A stretch of DNA of 64,000 nt from Mucilaginibacter gilvus (GCF_004054195.1 NZ_SBIW01000001.1:372001-436000); one strand, 5' to 3'; numbered from the stretch's first letter, positions 16,091 through 25,185 are shown. Numbers and translations: made by a program. Notes: generated by a model not told the origin, from the letters alone.

Positions 16091-17260
16091 CTAATTGTTG
16101 TTTGTTATTTGGATAACCTCTTTCGCGATAACCTCATCGGCATTTGGCATGGCCAGCCTGCCAATGTTATCGCTTAATTTCTTTTGTAAACTTTTATCGT
16201 TCAATAGTTCTAATGCTTTATCAACCAGTTTTGCTTCGGCATCGCGGTCGGCCACAAACGCGGCGGCATCTTCTGTTACCAGGGCCAAGGCGTTTTTGGT
16301 TTGGTGATCCTCCGCCACGTTTGGCGATGGCACCAGTATCACCGGTTTTTTGATCACACACAATTCGGCAATAGTGCCCGCACCGGCGCGAGAAATGATA
16401 ACATCCGCAGCGGCAAAGGCCAGATCCATACGGTTTAAAAATTCTACTACGCAAATGTTTGGGTGAATATTATCGCCCAGTTGCTCTTTAATGCCTTTGT
16501 AATAAAACTTACCCGTTTGCCAGATCACCTGTACATCAGCCTTGATAATTTTATCGAGCCCGGCCATGATGCTTTTATTTAGAGTGCCGGCACCGAGGCT
16601 GCCACCAGTGACCAGTATCGTTTTTTTGCGGGATGAAAGCTTATACAACTCCAGCGCCTGCATGTGCTTGCCCGCAATATCTACCGATTCCTTACGGATA
16701 GGGTTGCCGGTTTTGATAATGCGTTCTGCCGGGAAAAATTTATCCATGCCATCAAAGGCAACACATATCTTTTTGGCTTTTTTACCCAGCCATTTATTGG
16801 TGATACCCGCGTAAGAGTTTTGCTCCTGTATTAAAGTTGGGATGCCCATAACCGAAGCCGCGTACAATAACGGACCCGAAGCATAACCACCCACGCCTAC
16901 ACAGGCATCGGGCTTAAAATCTTTAATGATCTTAACGGCCTTGCGCACGCTACTGATCAATTTTATTGGGAACATCAGGTTCTTCATAATTGATTTACGC
17001 TGGAGCCCCTGTATATCCAAACCAATAATTTCATAACCGGCAGCCGGAACTTTTTCCATTTCCATACGGCCGCTGGCACCAACAAATAATATTTCGGTAG
17101 CAGGGTTCAGCTTTTTCAAGGCATTGGCAATAGCAATAGCCGGGAAGATATGCCCCCCTGTACCTCCGCCGCTAATGATGACGCGGAGCCCCCCAGCCCC
17201 CTGAAGGGGGAGCTTTTGATTAGTACCGTTGCCTTGCGTTTTCATTTTTTTGGATTCCAC
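16091..17260 (-). CDS. murG: UDP-GlcNAc:undecaprenyl-pyrophosphoryl-MurNAc-pentapeptide transferase, repeat-extended N-terminus
   Basis: A 389-residue GT28 enzyme at the inner face of the membrane that turns lipid I into lipid II. The family begins at LRVIISGGGTGGHIFPA (residues 25-41); the donor-site motif GGSLGAGTLN and the late ISRAGAGTIAELC are present. The first 24 residues are extra: MESKKMKTQGNGT followed by NQKLPLQGAGG. The latter is encoded by the palindromic repeat at 17187-17220 and is identical to the peptides in FtsW and MurD. An alternative ATG (codon 6) also lies upstream of the repeat, so the peptide is made in either case unless an unseen start is used. Confidence 0.97.
   Translation of the reverse strand: MESKKMKTQGNGTNQKLPLQGAGGLRVIISGGGTGGHIFPAIAIANALKKLNPATEILFVGASGRMEMEKVPAAGYEIIGLDIQGLQRKSIMKNLMFPIKLISSVRKAVKIIKDFKPDACVGVGGYASGPLLYAASVMGIPTLIQEQNSYAGITNKWLGKKAKKICVAFDGMDKFFPAERIIKTGNPIRKESVDIAGKHMQALELYKLSSRKKTILVTGGSLGAGTLNKSIMAGLDKIIKADVQVIWQTGKFYYKGIKEQLGDNIHPNICVVEFLNRMDLAFAAADVIISRAGAGTIAELCVIKKPVILVPSPNVAEDHQTKNALALVTEDAAAFVADRDAEAKLVDKALELLNDKSLQKKLSDNIGRLAMPNADEVIAKEVIQITNNN
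17187..17220 (-). repeat. GC-rich palindromic repeat, family A, copy 2 (inside murG)
   Basis: In coding orientation this copy reads ATCAAAAGCTCCCCC, then TTCAGGGGGCTGGGGGGCT. It encodes QKLPLQGAGG in frame in the murG N-terminus. Its inverted partner is at 17366-17392, 145 bp upstream in the direction of transcription. Confidence 0.9.
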
Positions 17261-17365
17261 CGATTATTTTTTGTGATTTCACAGATTACTCTGATGATTT
17301 CAACGATTTTATTTTGATCCTTTTCTTTTATTCCCTGTCTCTAATTGTCCCCCTTCTAACTTCTG

Positions 17366-17392
17366 CTCCCCCTTCAGGGGGGCTGGGGGGCT
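17366..17392 (+). repeat. GC-rich palindromic repeat, family A, copy 3 (ftsW-murG spacer)
   Basis: CTCCCCCTTCAGGGG followed by GGCTGGGGGGCT, in the opposite orientation to the copy in murG. It lies 4 bases from the ftsW stop codon. The enclosed spacer also carries AT-rich GATTTCACAGATTACTCTGA-like sequence. Confidence 0.9.
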
Positions 17393-17396
17393 TCCA

Positions 17397-18599
17397 CTAC
17401 GCTTCCCTTATCTCTCCTACTACCACTTTCTTTGGTTCATCAATATCGCGGCTTACGGATAATATAATACCGAAAGCGATACTGGTAAACAATATGGATG
17501 TACCGCCCATACTCACCAATGGTAACGACACACCGGTTACCGGGCCTAAACCCACGGCCACCGCCATGTTGGCAAATGCCTGTATGGTTAAGCTAAAACT
17601 TAAGCCTGCCGCCAGCAGCGCGCCAAAGGCTTTCGGGGCCTTGGTTACTATTTTTATGCATCGGTACAGCAGGAACAGGTATATGCTGATCACTACGATA
17701 CCGCCAAACAGGCCGTACTCTTCTACAATAATAGCGAAGATCTCATCGGAGAACGCCTCCGGCAGATAGTTACGCTCGGTACTGCGGCCCGGCCCTTTAC
17801 CAAAGAAGCCGCCCGTTGCAATGGCAATTTTGGCGTGGTTCCCCTGGAAAAGTTTGTCCTTATCGGCCAGTTCCGGGTGAAAGAATGCCTTTACCCTGGA
17901 TATGTGTGTTGCACGTCGAGACCCTAAGAACAGCATCGCCGTTAATAAGAACATCCCTGCTACGCAAACAACGGCTATCTGCTTTATGCTGATACGCCCC
18001 ATAATAAGCAGCAAAATGCTTACGCCAAACAGCATCAAACCGGTTGATAAGTTGGCCGGCCCAATGAGCGCGAATATCACACACACCGACCCCATGATAG
18101 GGATGAAGGAATTTTTTACATCCTTTATATTTTCCTGCTTGCGCGATAATATGCGCGCCAAATAGGTGATCAGCGCCAGCTTGGCCAGATCGGAAGTTTG
18201 GAAACTAAGCCCTGTACCCGGTATGGCCAGCCACCTGCTTGCGTGGTTAATGTGCGACCCAAAGAACAAGGTGAACAACAGCAACGGTATGGTAACGATC
18301 ATCAGTATTTTAGAGATGCCGGCATAGTAGCGATAATCCAGCCTGTGCGAAACGTACATCAATATGATACCTGCAATGATCATGAACATGTGCTTCATCA
18401 AAATAGACTCCACCCCGACGCCCCTTGTATAGGCAAGTGTACCAATTGAACTATATACTGCCAGCATAGAAATGGTCGACAGCATCAATACAATGAGCCA
18501 TATCCAGCGGTCTCCCTTTACGTTACTGAGTATAGCGCTCAGCCCCCCAGCCCCCTGAAGGGGGAGTTTTTGATTTGCTTGATTGCCTGTGGTATCCAT
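17397..18599 (-). CDS. ftsW: Peptidoglycan glycosyltransferase FtsW (SEDS family), repeat-extended N-terminus
   Basis: A 400-residue SEDS protein with about ten membrane segments that polymerises glycan strands at the septum together with FtsI. SEDS features are GDRWIWLIVLMLS at the first helix, the SFQTSDLAKLAL segment, the FSDEIFAIIVEEYGL motif with its conserved acidic residues, and the C-terminal LPLVSMGGTSIL. Residues 1-19 (MDTTGNQA, then NQKLPLQGAGG) are not typical; the latter part is encoded by the repeat at 18541-18574. The native start was probably close to LSNVKGDRW. It lies between murD and murG, with repeat-flanked spacers on both sides. Confidence 0.97.
   Translation of the reverse strand: MDTTGNQANQKLPLQGAGGLSAILSNVKGDRWIWLIVLMLSTISMLAVYSSIGTLAYTRGVGVESILMKHMFMIIAGIILMYVSHRLDYRYYAGISKILMIVTIPLLLFTLFFGSHINHASRWLAIPGTGLSFQTSDLAKLALITYLARILSRKQENIKDVKNSFIPIMGSVCVIFALIGPANLSTGLMLFGVSILLLIMGRISIKQIAVVCVAGMFLLTAMLFLGSRRATHISRVKAFFHPELADKDKLFQGNHAKIAIATGGFFGKGPGRSTERNYLPEAFSDEIFAIIVEEYGLFGGIVVISIYLFLLYRCIKIVTKAPKAFGALLAAGLSFSLTIQAFANMAVAVGLGPVTGVSLPLVSMGGTSILFTSIAFGIILSVSRDIDEPKKVVVGEIREA
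18541..18574 (-). repeat. GC-rich palindromic repeat, family A, copy 4 (inside ftsW)
   Basis: Same sequence as the murG copy apart from one base in the A-rich flank (AAAAAC for AAAAGC). It encodes NQKLPLQGAGG in the ftsW N-terminus. The inverted partner is at 18681-18705. Confidence 0.9.
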
Positions 18600-18680
18600 T
18601 ACCTCTTCCTGTTACTTTACGCTTTATCTTTCTTCCAATTTTATAAATCCGAAATCGAAAATCCGAAATCCGAATTTTGT

Positions 18681-18705
18681 TCCCCCTTCAGGGGGTTAGG
18701 GGGCT
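18681..18705 (+). repeat. GC-rich palindromic repeat, family A, copy 5 (murD-ftsW spacer)
   Basis: TCCCCCTTCAGGGGG then TTAGGGGGCT, three bases from the murD stop codon and inverted relative to the copy in ftsW. Next to it (about 18644-18675) is a run of AAATCCGAAATC-type short tandem repeats. Confidence 0.85.
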
Positions 18706-18708
18706 CCC

Positions 18709-20127
18709 CTACAGTTCCTTCACCGCATCCTTAAACTGCCTGCCTCTATCTTCGTAGTTCTTGAACAGGTCGAAACTTGCGCAGGCTGGTGATAGCAATA
18801 CAGTATCGCCTTTTTCGGCTAAGTGGTATGCTATCTGGGCCGCTTCTGCTGCCGAACCAGTGTTTACGATGATCTCCGTATCGTCTTCAAAAGCATCGTG
18901 GATGCGTTTGTTGTCTTTACCTAAACATACAATGGCCTTTACCTTTTGCCTTACCAACTCTTTCAGCATGCCGTAATCGTTCCCTTTATCCACGCCACCT
19001 AAGATCAAAACAACAGGGCTGCTCATGCTTTCCAGCGCGTACCAGGTAGAGTTTACATTGGTAGCCTTAGAATCGTTGATGAAAGCAATGCCCGAAATTT
19101 TGGCAACAAACTCCAAACGGTGTTCTATATTGCGGAAATTCCCCATGCTTTCGCGCATTGTTTCGTTGCGCAACTCCAGCACTTTTGCTACAATACCTGA
19201 TGCCATTGAATTGTAAAGGTTGTGTTTACCCTGCAGGGCCAGTTCGGTAATAGACATTTGAAAATGTTGTTGGTGTATGTTTATGACAATATTGTCCTTA
19301 TCGAGATACGCTCCCGTTTCAATCGTTTTTTCTATGGAGAACGGCAGCTGTTGCGCGGTTATCGTTTTACCCTCCATTACTTTCAGCGTTTCCGCATCAT
19401 CGGCGCAGTAGATGTAATGATCTGCCGCTGTCTGGTTGTGTGTTATCCTGAATTTGGATGCCGCGTAGTTCTCCAGTTTGTAATCGTACCTGTCCAGGTG
19501 GTCGGGTGTGATGTTCAGCAAAACCGCTATATCCGCCCTAAACTTGTACATGTTATCCAGCATAAAGCTGCTGATCTCCAGCACGTAATAATCAAAGCTT
19601 TCCGTCGCCACCTGGTAAGCAAAGCTTTTGCCTATGTTACCTGCCAGCCCAACATTTAAACCACCATTCTTCAGGATATGGTAAGTAAGGCTTGCGGTAG
19701 TTGTTTTACCGTTACTGCCGGTGATACAAATCATTTTAGCATTGGTGTACCGCCCGGCAAACTCTATCTCGGATATCACCGGAATATTGGCTTCTATCAG
19801 TTTCTTCACAATCGGGGCCTTATCGGGGATACCCGGGCTTTTAACTACTTCAACCGCGCTTAAGATCTCAGCCTCAGTATGTCCGCCTTCCTCAAAACGG
19901 ATGTTCCAATCCTGCAGTTGTTTTTTGTAGTTATCCGCTATCGCTCCAAAATCCGAAACAAAAACATCATAACCCTTCTGCTGAGCCAGGTACGCCGCCC
20001 CAACACCGCTTTCGCCAGCGCCGAGGATAGCAAGGCGCAGAGCCCCCCCCGCCCCCTGAAGGGGGAGCTTTTGATTGGCTGGGTTGTTGTTCGGCATTTG
20101 CATTGTTCTTTTATCTTTGTCTTTCAA
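18709..20127 (-). CDS. murD: UDP-N-acetylmuramoylalanine--D-glutamate ligase, repeat-extended N-terminus
   Basis: A 472-residue cytoplasmic ligase that adds D-glutamate to UDP-MurNAc-L-Ala. The family-typical start is LRLAILGAGESGVGAAYLAQ (from residue 30), the ATP loop TGSNGKTTT is at 136-144, and NDSKATNV with the later LILGGVDKGNDY motif are present. Residues 1-28 (MKDKDKRTMQMPNNNPA, then NQKLPLQGAGG) are extra, and the last part is encoded by the repeat at 20041-20074. In-frame ATGs at codons 9 and 11 also lie before the repeat. Length without the extension is normal for Bacteroidota. Confidence 0.97.
   Translation of the reverse strand: MKDKDKRTMQMPNNNPANQKLPLQGAGGALRLAILGAGESGVGAAYLAQQKGYDVFVSDFGAIADNYKKQLQDWNIRFEEGGHTEAEILSAVEVVKSPGIPDKAPIVKKLIEANIPVISEIEFAGRYTNAKMICITGSNGKTTTASLTYHILKNGGLNVGLAGNIGKSFAYQVATESFDYYVLEISSFMLDNMYKFRADIAVLLNITPDHLDRYDYKLENYAASKFRITHNQTAADHYIYCADDAETLKVMEGKTITAQQLPFSIEKTIETGAYLDKDNIVINIHQQHFQMSITELALQGKHNLYNSMASGIVAKVLELRNETMRESMGNFRNIEHRLEFVAKISGIAFINDSKATNVNSTWYALESMSSPVVLILGGVDKGNDYGMLKELVRQKVKAIVCLGKDNKRIHDAFEDDTEIIVNTGSAAEAAQIAYHLAEKGDTVLLSPACASFDLFKNYEDRGRQFKDAVKEL
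20041..20074 (-). repeat. GC-rich palindromic repeat, family A, copy 6 (inside murD)
   Basis: AATCAAAAGCTCCCCC, then TTCAGGGGGCGGGGGGGGCT in coding orientation. One A/T position of the consensus is G/C here, which keeps the frame and the peptide NQKLPLQGAGG. The inverted partner is at 20145-20169. Confidence 0.9.
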
Positions 20128-20144
20128 TCCTTATTCTAATCCTA

Positions 20145-20169
20145 CTCCCCCTTCAGGGGCCAGGGGGCT
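20145..20169 (+). repeat. GC-rich palindromic repeat, family A, copy 7 (mraY-murD spacer)
   Basis: CTCCCCCTTCAGGGG then CCAGGGGGCT, one base from the mraY stop codon and inverted relative to the copy in murD, 70 bp away. The murD start codon lies between the two arms. Confidence 0.85.
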
Positions 20170-20170
20170 C

Positions 20171-21412
20171 CTACCTCAATTTCAGCGTTATTACCGTTAT
20201 AATGGCCAGCATGATGCAGATGATGTAAAACCTCGTTACGATCTTGCTTTCGTGGAAGCCTTTTTTTTGGTAATGGTGATGCAATGGTGCCATTAAAAAC
20301 ACCCTGCGGCCCTCGCCGAAGCGCCTTTTAGTCCATTTGAACCAGCCTACTTGTATAATAACCGACATGTTCTCTATCACAAAAATTCCGCAGAGCACCG
20401 GGATCAACAACTCCTTACGGATCACGATGGCAAACACCGCGATGATACCTCCAATGGCCAAACTACCCGTATCGCCCATAAAAACCTGCGCCGGGTAAGC
20501 GTTGTACCATAAAAAGCCCACGCATGCCCCAACAAACGCTCCCGCAAATATTACCAGCTCGCCCGAGTTGGGGATATACATAATGCTGAGGTAATCTGAG
20601 ATGATGATATTACCCGATACATAGGCCAAAATGGCCAGCGTTAAGCCAATAATGGCGGATGTACCCGTAGCCAGCCCATCAATACCATCTGTTAAATTTG
20701 CACCGTTGGATATAAACGTGATGATGATAATAGTAAAGAACATAAATACCATCAGCGCATAATGCTCGTAACCGGGGCCAAGAAACTTCAACACCTTACC
20801 GTAATCAAACTCGTTGTTCTTATAGAACGGCATGGTGGTTTTTGTGCTCTTGATGTCTTGTGTAAGTACCTGCTTATCGCCACGCATGTGGAAATCCACC
20901 CTCACATCGTATTTAACTGGGAGCTTTACCTCCTGGCGCATAGTGATGCCGTTATTGAAATACATCGTCCAGCCAATAAACAGTGCCAGTACAACCTGCC
21001 CTGTTATTTTAAACCTGCCCGCTAACCCCTCTTTATTCTTTTTAAATACTTTTATGTAATCATCTAAAAAGCCGATAGCGCCCAACCAAACGGTGGTCAC
21101 CAGCATCATAATGATGTATATATTATCTAACTGGGCAAACAGTAACGTAGGGATAAGTATCCCCAGCAAAATAATCACACCACCCATTGTAGGTGTACCC
21201 GATTTTTGCATCTGGCCTTCTAAGCCCAGGTTACGTACTGTTTCGCCAACCTGTTTAAAGCGCAGGTAATCTATCAGCCTGCGGCCATAAACCGTAGTCA
21301 CCAATAACGATACAATTACCGCCATAGCCATCCTGAACGTGAGGTACTGAAACACCCCCGCCCCCGGAATACTGTAATTTTTATTTAAATAGCTAAACAG
21401 GTAATATAACAT
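20171..21412 (-). CDS. mraY: Phospho-MurNAc-pentapeptide transferase
   Basis: A 413-residue polytopic membrane enzyme that transfers phospho-MurNAc-pentapeptide to undecaprenyl phosphate, forming lipid I. Family motifs are [11 protein letters not shown] (magnesium and UDP region), [16 protein letters not shown] with the acidic pair, [17 protein letters not shown], and [12 protein letters not shown] with its histidine cluster. A periplasmic insertion of about 70 residues (from about 155, [12 protein letters not shown], to GPGYEHY) makes it longer than E. coli MraY (360), as is usual in Bacteroidota. The gene lies between murE and murD; the upstream spacer is repeat-rich. Confidence 0.98.
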   Translation of the reverse strand: MLYYLFSYLNKNYSIPGAGVFQYLTFRMAMAVIVSLLVTTVYGRRLIDYLRFKQVGETVRNLGLEGQMQKSGTPTMGGVIILLGILIPTLLFAQLDNIYIIMMLVTTVWLGAIGFLDDYIKVFKKNKEGLAGRFKITGQVVLALFIGWTMYFNNGITMRQEVKLPVKYDVRVDFHMRGDKQVLTQDIKSTKTTMPFYKNNEFDYGKVLKFLGPGYEHYALMVFMFFTIIIITFISNGANLTDGIDGLATGTSAIIGLTLAILAYVSGNIIISDYLSIMYIPNSGELVIFAGAFVGACVGFLWYNAYPAQVFMGDTGSLAIGGIIAVFAIVIRKELLIPVLCGIFVIENMSVIIQVGWFKWTKRRFGEGRRVFLMAPLHHHYQKKGFHESKIVTRFYIICIMLAIITVITLKLR

Positions 21413-21421
21413 GCGCGTCGC

Positions 21422-21627
21422 TTGATGTGCAGATATGCCGATGTGCGGATGTGCAGATGAAGGAAATATTATCTCCCAACTACAGTCCCCGATGTGCCTA
21501 TTTGCGGTTTATGTTTAAATTATCGTTGTTTATATTAATCGGTTATTCTCTATTCTCAAATTCCTTTTTCTCATCTGCATGTCAAAAGCTCATTTGCACA
21601 TCTGCTTATCCTCGCATCTGCACATCT
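21422..21627. repeat. Inverted repeat element filling the murE-mraY spacer, family B
   Basis: The left end (21424-21460) has GATGTGCAGAT and GATGTGCGGATGTGCAGATG; the right end (about 21571-21627) has the inverse units CATCTGCA, TTTGCACATCTG and GCATCTGCACATC. The arms enclose about 110 bp. The right arm overlaps the murE TAG stop codon by a base or two and the left arm ends about 10 bp from the mraY start. The unit is the same as at 7086-7146. Confidence 0.8.
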
Positions 21628-23086
21628 AACTCATCTCCTTAAACTGGGCTAAAATCTCTTCCATATCATCAAAGTGGTTCTTCACGCCATTGATGTCCTG
21701 GTACTTTTCGTGGCCTTTGCCTGCCAGCAGGATAATGTCTCCGGGCTGAGCAAACATGCAGGCGGTTTTTATAGCTTCTCTTCTATCCGCAATGCTTACC
21801 GTATGCCTTTTAAATGCCGGGTCGATACCTGCTTCCATATCCCTGATGATCTGGGCCGGGTCTTCGGTACGGGGGTTGTCTGATGTCAGGATCACCTTAT
21901 CGCTCCATTCGCTGGCTACTTTTGCCATAATGGGGCGCTTGGTTTTATCCCTGTCGCCACCGCAGCCTATTACGGTAATTACCTTTTCTTTTCCCTTGCG
22001 GATATCGTGTATGGTGCTCAATACGTTTTGCACAGCATCCGGCGTGTGGGCGTAATCTACAATGCCTATCACCTTGTTTGGCGCTACAATGTATTCAAAG
22101 CGCCCCTCGGCACCGGTTAGTTTGCTCAGGCTCACCAATACCTTGCTCCTATCCTGCTCCAGTAATAAAGCCGCAGCGTAAACCGCCAGCAGGTTGTAAG
22201 CATTAAAAGTGCCTACCAGCTTAAACCAAACCTCGTCGTTATCTATATTTAAAAGCAAGCCACCAAATTGGTTCTCAATAATGCGTGCCCGGTAATCGGC
22301 CATGCTTTTTAGTCCATAGCTTTTTTTGTGTGCCGCTGTATTCTGTAGCATCACGTTGCCGTTCTTATCGTCGCTATTGGTTAAGGCGAAAGCGCTCTTT
22401 GGCAGGTTATCAAAAAATGTCTTTTTCGCTTTCAGGTAGCTGTCAAACGTTTTATGGTAATCGAGATGATCGTGCGTTAAATTGGAAAAGATCCCTCCCG
22501 AAAACTTCAGGCCTTCTATCCGATATTGCGCTATAGCGTGCGAGCTTACTTCCATAAAGCAGTAATCGCAGCCTTCGTCAACCATGCTGCTCAGCAACTC
22601 GTTTAGCGCTACAGGGTCTGGCGTGGTATGGGTGCTTGGGATAACCCGGCCGTTCACCTGGTTCTCCACGGTAGAAAGCAAACCGCATTTATAGCCCATA
22701 TCCCTAAACAACTTATAAAGCAGCGTAGCAATAGTGGTTTTACCATTAGTACCGGTAACGCCTACCAGTTTTAAGTTTGATGAAGGGTTCTCGTAAAAAT
22801 TAGCGGCAAGCGTACCCAGGGCTTTTGCTGAGTTGTTCACCATTAAAAAATCAACCTCGGTAGCGGTATGGGCAGGCAGTTCCTCGCAAATAACCGCCAC
22901 AGCGCCATCTTTTATCGCTTGTTCTATATAATCGTGCCCGTCTACAACGGTACCTTTTAAAGCTATGAACAACGCGCCCGGCACAACTTTGCGCGAGTCG
23001 AACACTATGGCAGATATCTCCACATCGGCACTACCTTGTAATTCGGTAAATGCTACCCCTTCCAACAAATCGCTCAAATATCTCAT
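21626..23086 (-). CDS. murE: UDP-MurNAc-L-alanyl-D-glutamate--2,6-diaminopimelate ligase
   Basis: A 486-residue cytoplasmic ligase adding the third stem residue. The ATP loop TGTNGKTT is at 111-118, the carbamoylated-lysine region is YLKAKKTFF, and DNPR at 403-406 is the signature for meso-diaminopimelate rather than lysine. This fits dapA in the same window. It overlaps ftsI by 4 bp (ATGA). Its stop codon touches the family B repeat in the next spacer. Confidence 0.98.
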   Translation of the reverse strand: MRYLSDLLEGVAFTELQGSADVEISAIVFDSRKVVPGALFIALKGTVVDGHDYIEQAIKDGAVAVICEELPAHTATEVDFLMVNNSAKALGTLAANFYENPSSNLKLVGVTGTNGKTTIATLLYKLFRDMGYKCGLLSTVENQVNGRVIPSTHTTPDPVALNELLSSMVDEGCDYCFMEVSSHAIAQYRIEGLKFSGGIFSNLTHDHLDYHKTFDSYLKAKKTFFDNLPKSAFALTNSDDKNGNVMLQNTAAHKKSYGLKSMADYRARIIENQFGGLLLNIDNDEVWFKLVGTFNAYNLLAVYAAALLLEQDRSKVLVSLSKLTGAEGRFEYIVAPNKVIGIVDYAHTPDAVQNVLSTIHDIRKGKEKVITVIGCGGDRDKTKRPIMAKVASEWSDKVILTSDNPRTEDPAQIIRDMEAGIDPAFKRHTVSIADRREAIKTACMFAQPGDIILLAGKGHEKYQDINGVKNHFDDMEEILAQFKEMS

Positions 23087-25185
23087 TGCAGTTCTATTGT
23101 TATTTTAGACCCTTTTGGTATTTGGCTGCCCCCGGTAACCGACTGGCTGTTAACCGAGCCACTCCCGCGCACCGCAACTTTATAGCCCGCGTTACCCAAA
23201 ACATATAGCGCATCGCTCAGGCCCATCCCGGTAACATTTGGTACCGTGCCGGCCTTTACTTTATTTTCCTCAAAAGCAATCCCGTTGCTGGTGTCTATGC
23301 CATTTGCAGCCGCGTTTAGCGATGCATACAACGGCTTAACGCCCAATTGCCCGTAAACCTGTTTCAAGGCCCTGCTGTTACCCGGTTTGGTTTGCGGTAA
23401 AGTTGTATTGCCTACATAACGCACCGGCGGATGCTCAATACCCAGGCTGCTGGCGTACACCTTTTCGCAGATCTCTTTAAAAGCAGGTCCTGCTGTTGAA
23501 GCAGCGTAGTAGCCGTTCTTAGGGTCGTTTATAACCACAATGAGCGAATACTTTGGATGATCTGCCGGGAAATATCCGCAAAACGATGATTGGTACTGTT
23601 TTTTGCCTTTATATCCATTGCGGCCATCTGCCACCTGCGCGGTACCCGTTTTACCGGCTATCCTGAACAGGCTGCTTTTTACATTGGTTTTACCGGTACC
23701 TTCGCTCACAACACCTTCCAGCATCTCCTGCATTTTTTTCAGCGTAACAGCCGAGCACATTTTAGGATTGATCGTTTTCGCCTCAAAACGCTCGATGGTG
23801 TTGCCTAAGCGCCTTATTTCTTTTACAAAAATTGGCGATATGTACTTGCCGTTATTAGCTATAGCGTTGTAAAACGACAGCATTTTAAGCGGCGTTAACT
23901 GCATCTCGTAACCATAGGCCATTTGCGGTAGGGTCATATACTTGTTCCAGCTCGCGTTCTTAGGATTTTTAACCACGGGTTGCGCTTCACCGGGAATCTG
24001 CAGGCCAAACTTCTCGTTCAGGTGCCAGCTATACAGATGATTGGTAAACTTAGCTTGGTTGTTGGTATAGTACCTGTTAACCAATGAAGCCACCGCCGCG
24101 TTTGACGATTCCTCGAAAGCCCGTTTCACACTCACTGTACCTATACTCCCGTGCGAATCCTTTATAATATGACTGTTACCCGGGATCTTATAATTTTCGG
24201 TACTCACCATGTTATTGGTATCTACCATTTTATCTTCCAGCAGCGCCATGTACGATGCTACCTTGAAGGTAGAACCCGGATCCTGGTTGCCGGCGATAGC
24301 GTAGTTAAACTTCTCTTTAAATGAACCATCGGGCATTTTGGTGTAGTTAGCCACCGCGCGGATCTCACCGGTAGCAACCTCCATTAAAATAACGGTACCG
24401 TGGTCGGCATCGCTTGTTACCAATTGCTTTTCCAATGCGCTTTGCGCGATGTCCTGAAAATTGATATCGATGGTGGAAATAATATCCGCGCCTTCTTTGG
24501 GGGCGATATCGTCCTCTTCGTTAACAGGGATCCATACACCACCGGCAAGGCGCTGCTCCAAGCGTTTACCGCTTTCGCCGTTTATATAGCTGGTGTAAGC
24601 CCCTTCCAGCCCTACGCCGTTTTTCACATTCTCATTTTTGTAACCAATGGTACGCGCGGCCAGCGACTTAAACGGCAGGATGCGTTTATTTTGCGGCTCA
24701 ACAATTAGCCCGCCTTTGTATTTACCCAGGTTAAATACCGGGAACTTGCGGATATCCGCCAATTCGCGATAGCTTACTTTACGCCTGATGAGTTGGTAAC
24801 GCGACCGCTCTTTTCTCGCTTCGCGGAAGATCCTCGAATAATCCTTAGCGGGCCTGTCTTTAAAATAATTAGCCATCACCATCGATAGCGAATCTATCTT
24901 CTCATCAAACACCTTGTCATCGGCAATACCCGCCGCGGTCATATCCAAATGCAGATCATACTCCGGCACCGAGGTAGCCAGCAAACTACCATCCGAAGAG
25001 AAAATATTACCTCTAGCAGCCTCTACCGTTTTATAACGTGTGGAGTTTTCCTGGGCCATGGCTTTCCACTTCTCGCCCTGTGCTAACTGCACCCGGCATA
25101 ACTGAAAAATTACCGCGCCCGCAAATAGCAGTATCAACCCAAAAGCCAGGTATACCCTTAGCAATATGTTAGTTCTTATACTCAT
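23083..25185 (-). CDS. ftsI: Septal transpeptidase FtsI (PBP3-like) with a PASTA domain
   Basis: A 700-residue class B penicillin-binding protein that cross-links septal peptidoglycan. It has one N-terminal membrane helix (about 9-30), a dimerisation domain, and the transpeptidase domain with the catalytic serine S305 (GSTFK, SxxK), the SSN motif at 360-362 and AGKTGTAQ. Residues about 646-700 (GTVPNVTGMGLSDALYVLG to the end) form one PASTA domain, which binds cell wall precursors or muropeptides. A single PASTA on a division PBP is normal for Bacteroidota but absent in E. coli FtsI. It overlaps ftsL and murE by 4 bp each. Confidence 0.97.
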   Translation of the reverse strand: MSIRTNILLRVYLAFGLILLFAGAVIFQLCRVQLAQGEKWKAMAQENSTRYKTVEAARGNIFSSDGSLLATSVPEYDLHLDMTAAGIADDKVFDEKIDSLSMVMANYFKDRPAKDYSRIFREARKERSRYQLIRRKVSYRELADIRKFPVFNLGKYKGGLIVEPQNKRILPFKSLAARTIGYKNENVKNGVGLEGAYTSYINGESGKRLEQRLAGGVWIPVNEEDDIAPKEGADIISTIDINFQDIAQSALEKQLVTSDADHGTVILMEVATGEIRAVANYTKMPDGSFKEKFNYAIAGNQDPGSTFKVASYMALLEDKMVDTNNMVSTENYKIPGNSHIIKDSHGSIGTVSVKRAFEESSNAAVASLVNRYYTNNQAKFTNHLYSWHLNEKFGLQIPGEAQPVVKNPKNASWNKYMTLPQMAYGYEMQLTPLKMLSFYNAIANNGKYISPIFVKEIRRLGNTIERFEAKTINPKMCSAVTLKKMQEMLEGVVSEGTGKTNVKSSLFRIAGKTGTAQVADGRNGYKGKKQYQSSFCGYFPADHPKYSLIVVINDPKNGYYAASTAGPAFKEICEKVYASSLGIEHPPVRYVGNTTLPQTKPGNSRALKQVYGQLGVKPLYASLNAAANGIDTSNGIAFEENKVKAGTVPNVTGMGLSDALYVLGNAGYKVAVRGSGSVNSQSVTGGSQIPKGSKITIELQ

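Noticed and set aside
16221..16454. Arg/Cys-rich minus-strand frame within murG
   Set aside because: It overlaps the MurG donor-site motifs in another frame; murG is clearly the real gene.
21427..21642. Cys/Asp-rich open frame (71 codons) in the murE-mraY spacer
   Set aside because: Its sequence is a translation of the ATCTGCACATC repeat units and has no independent support.
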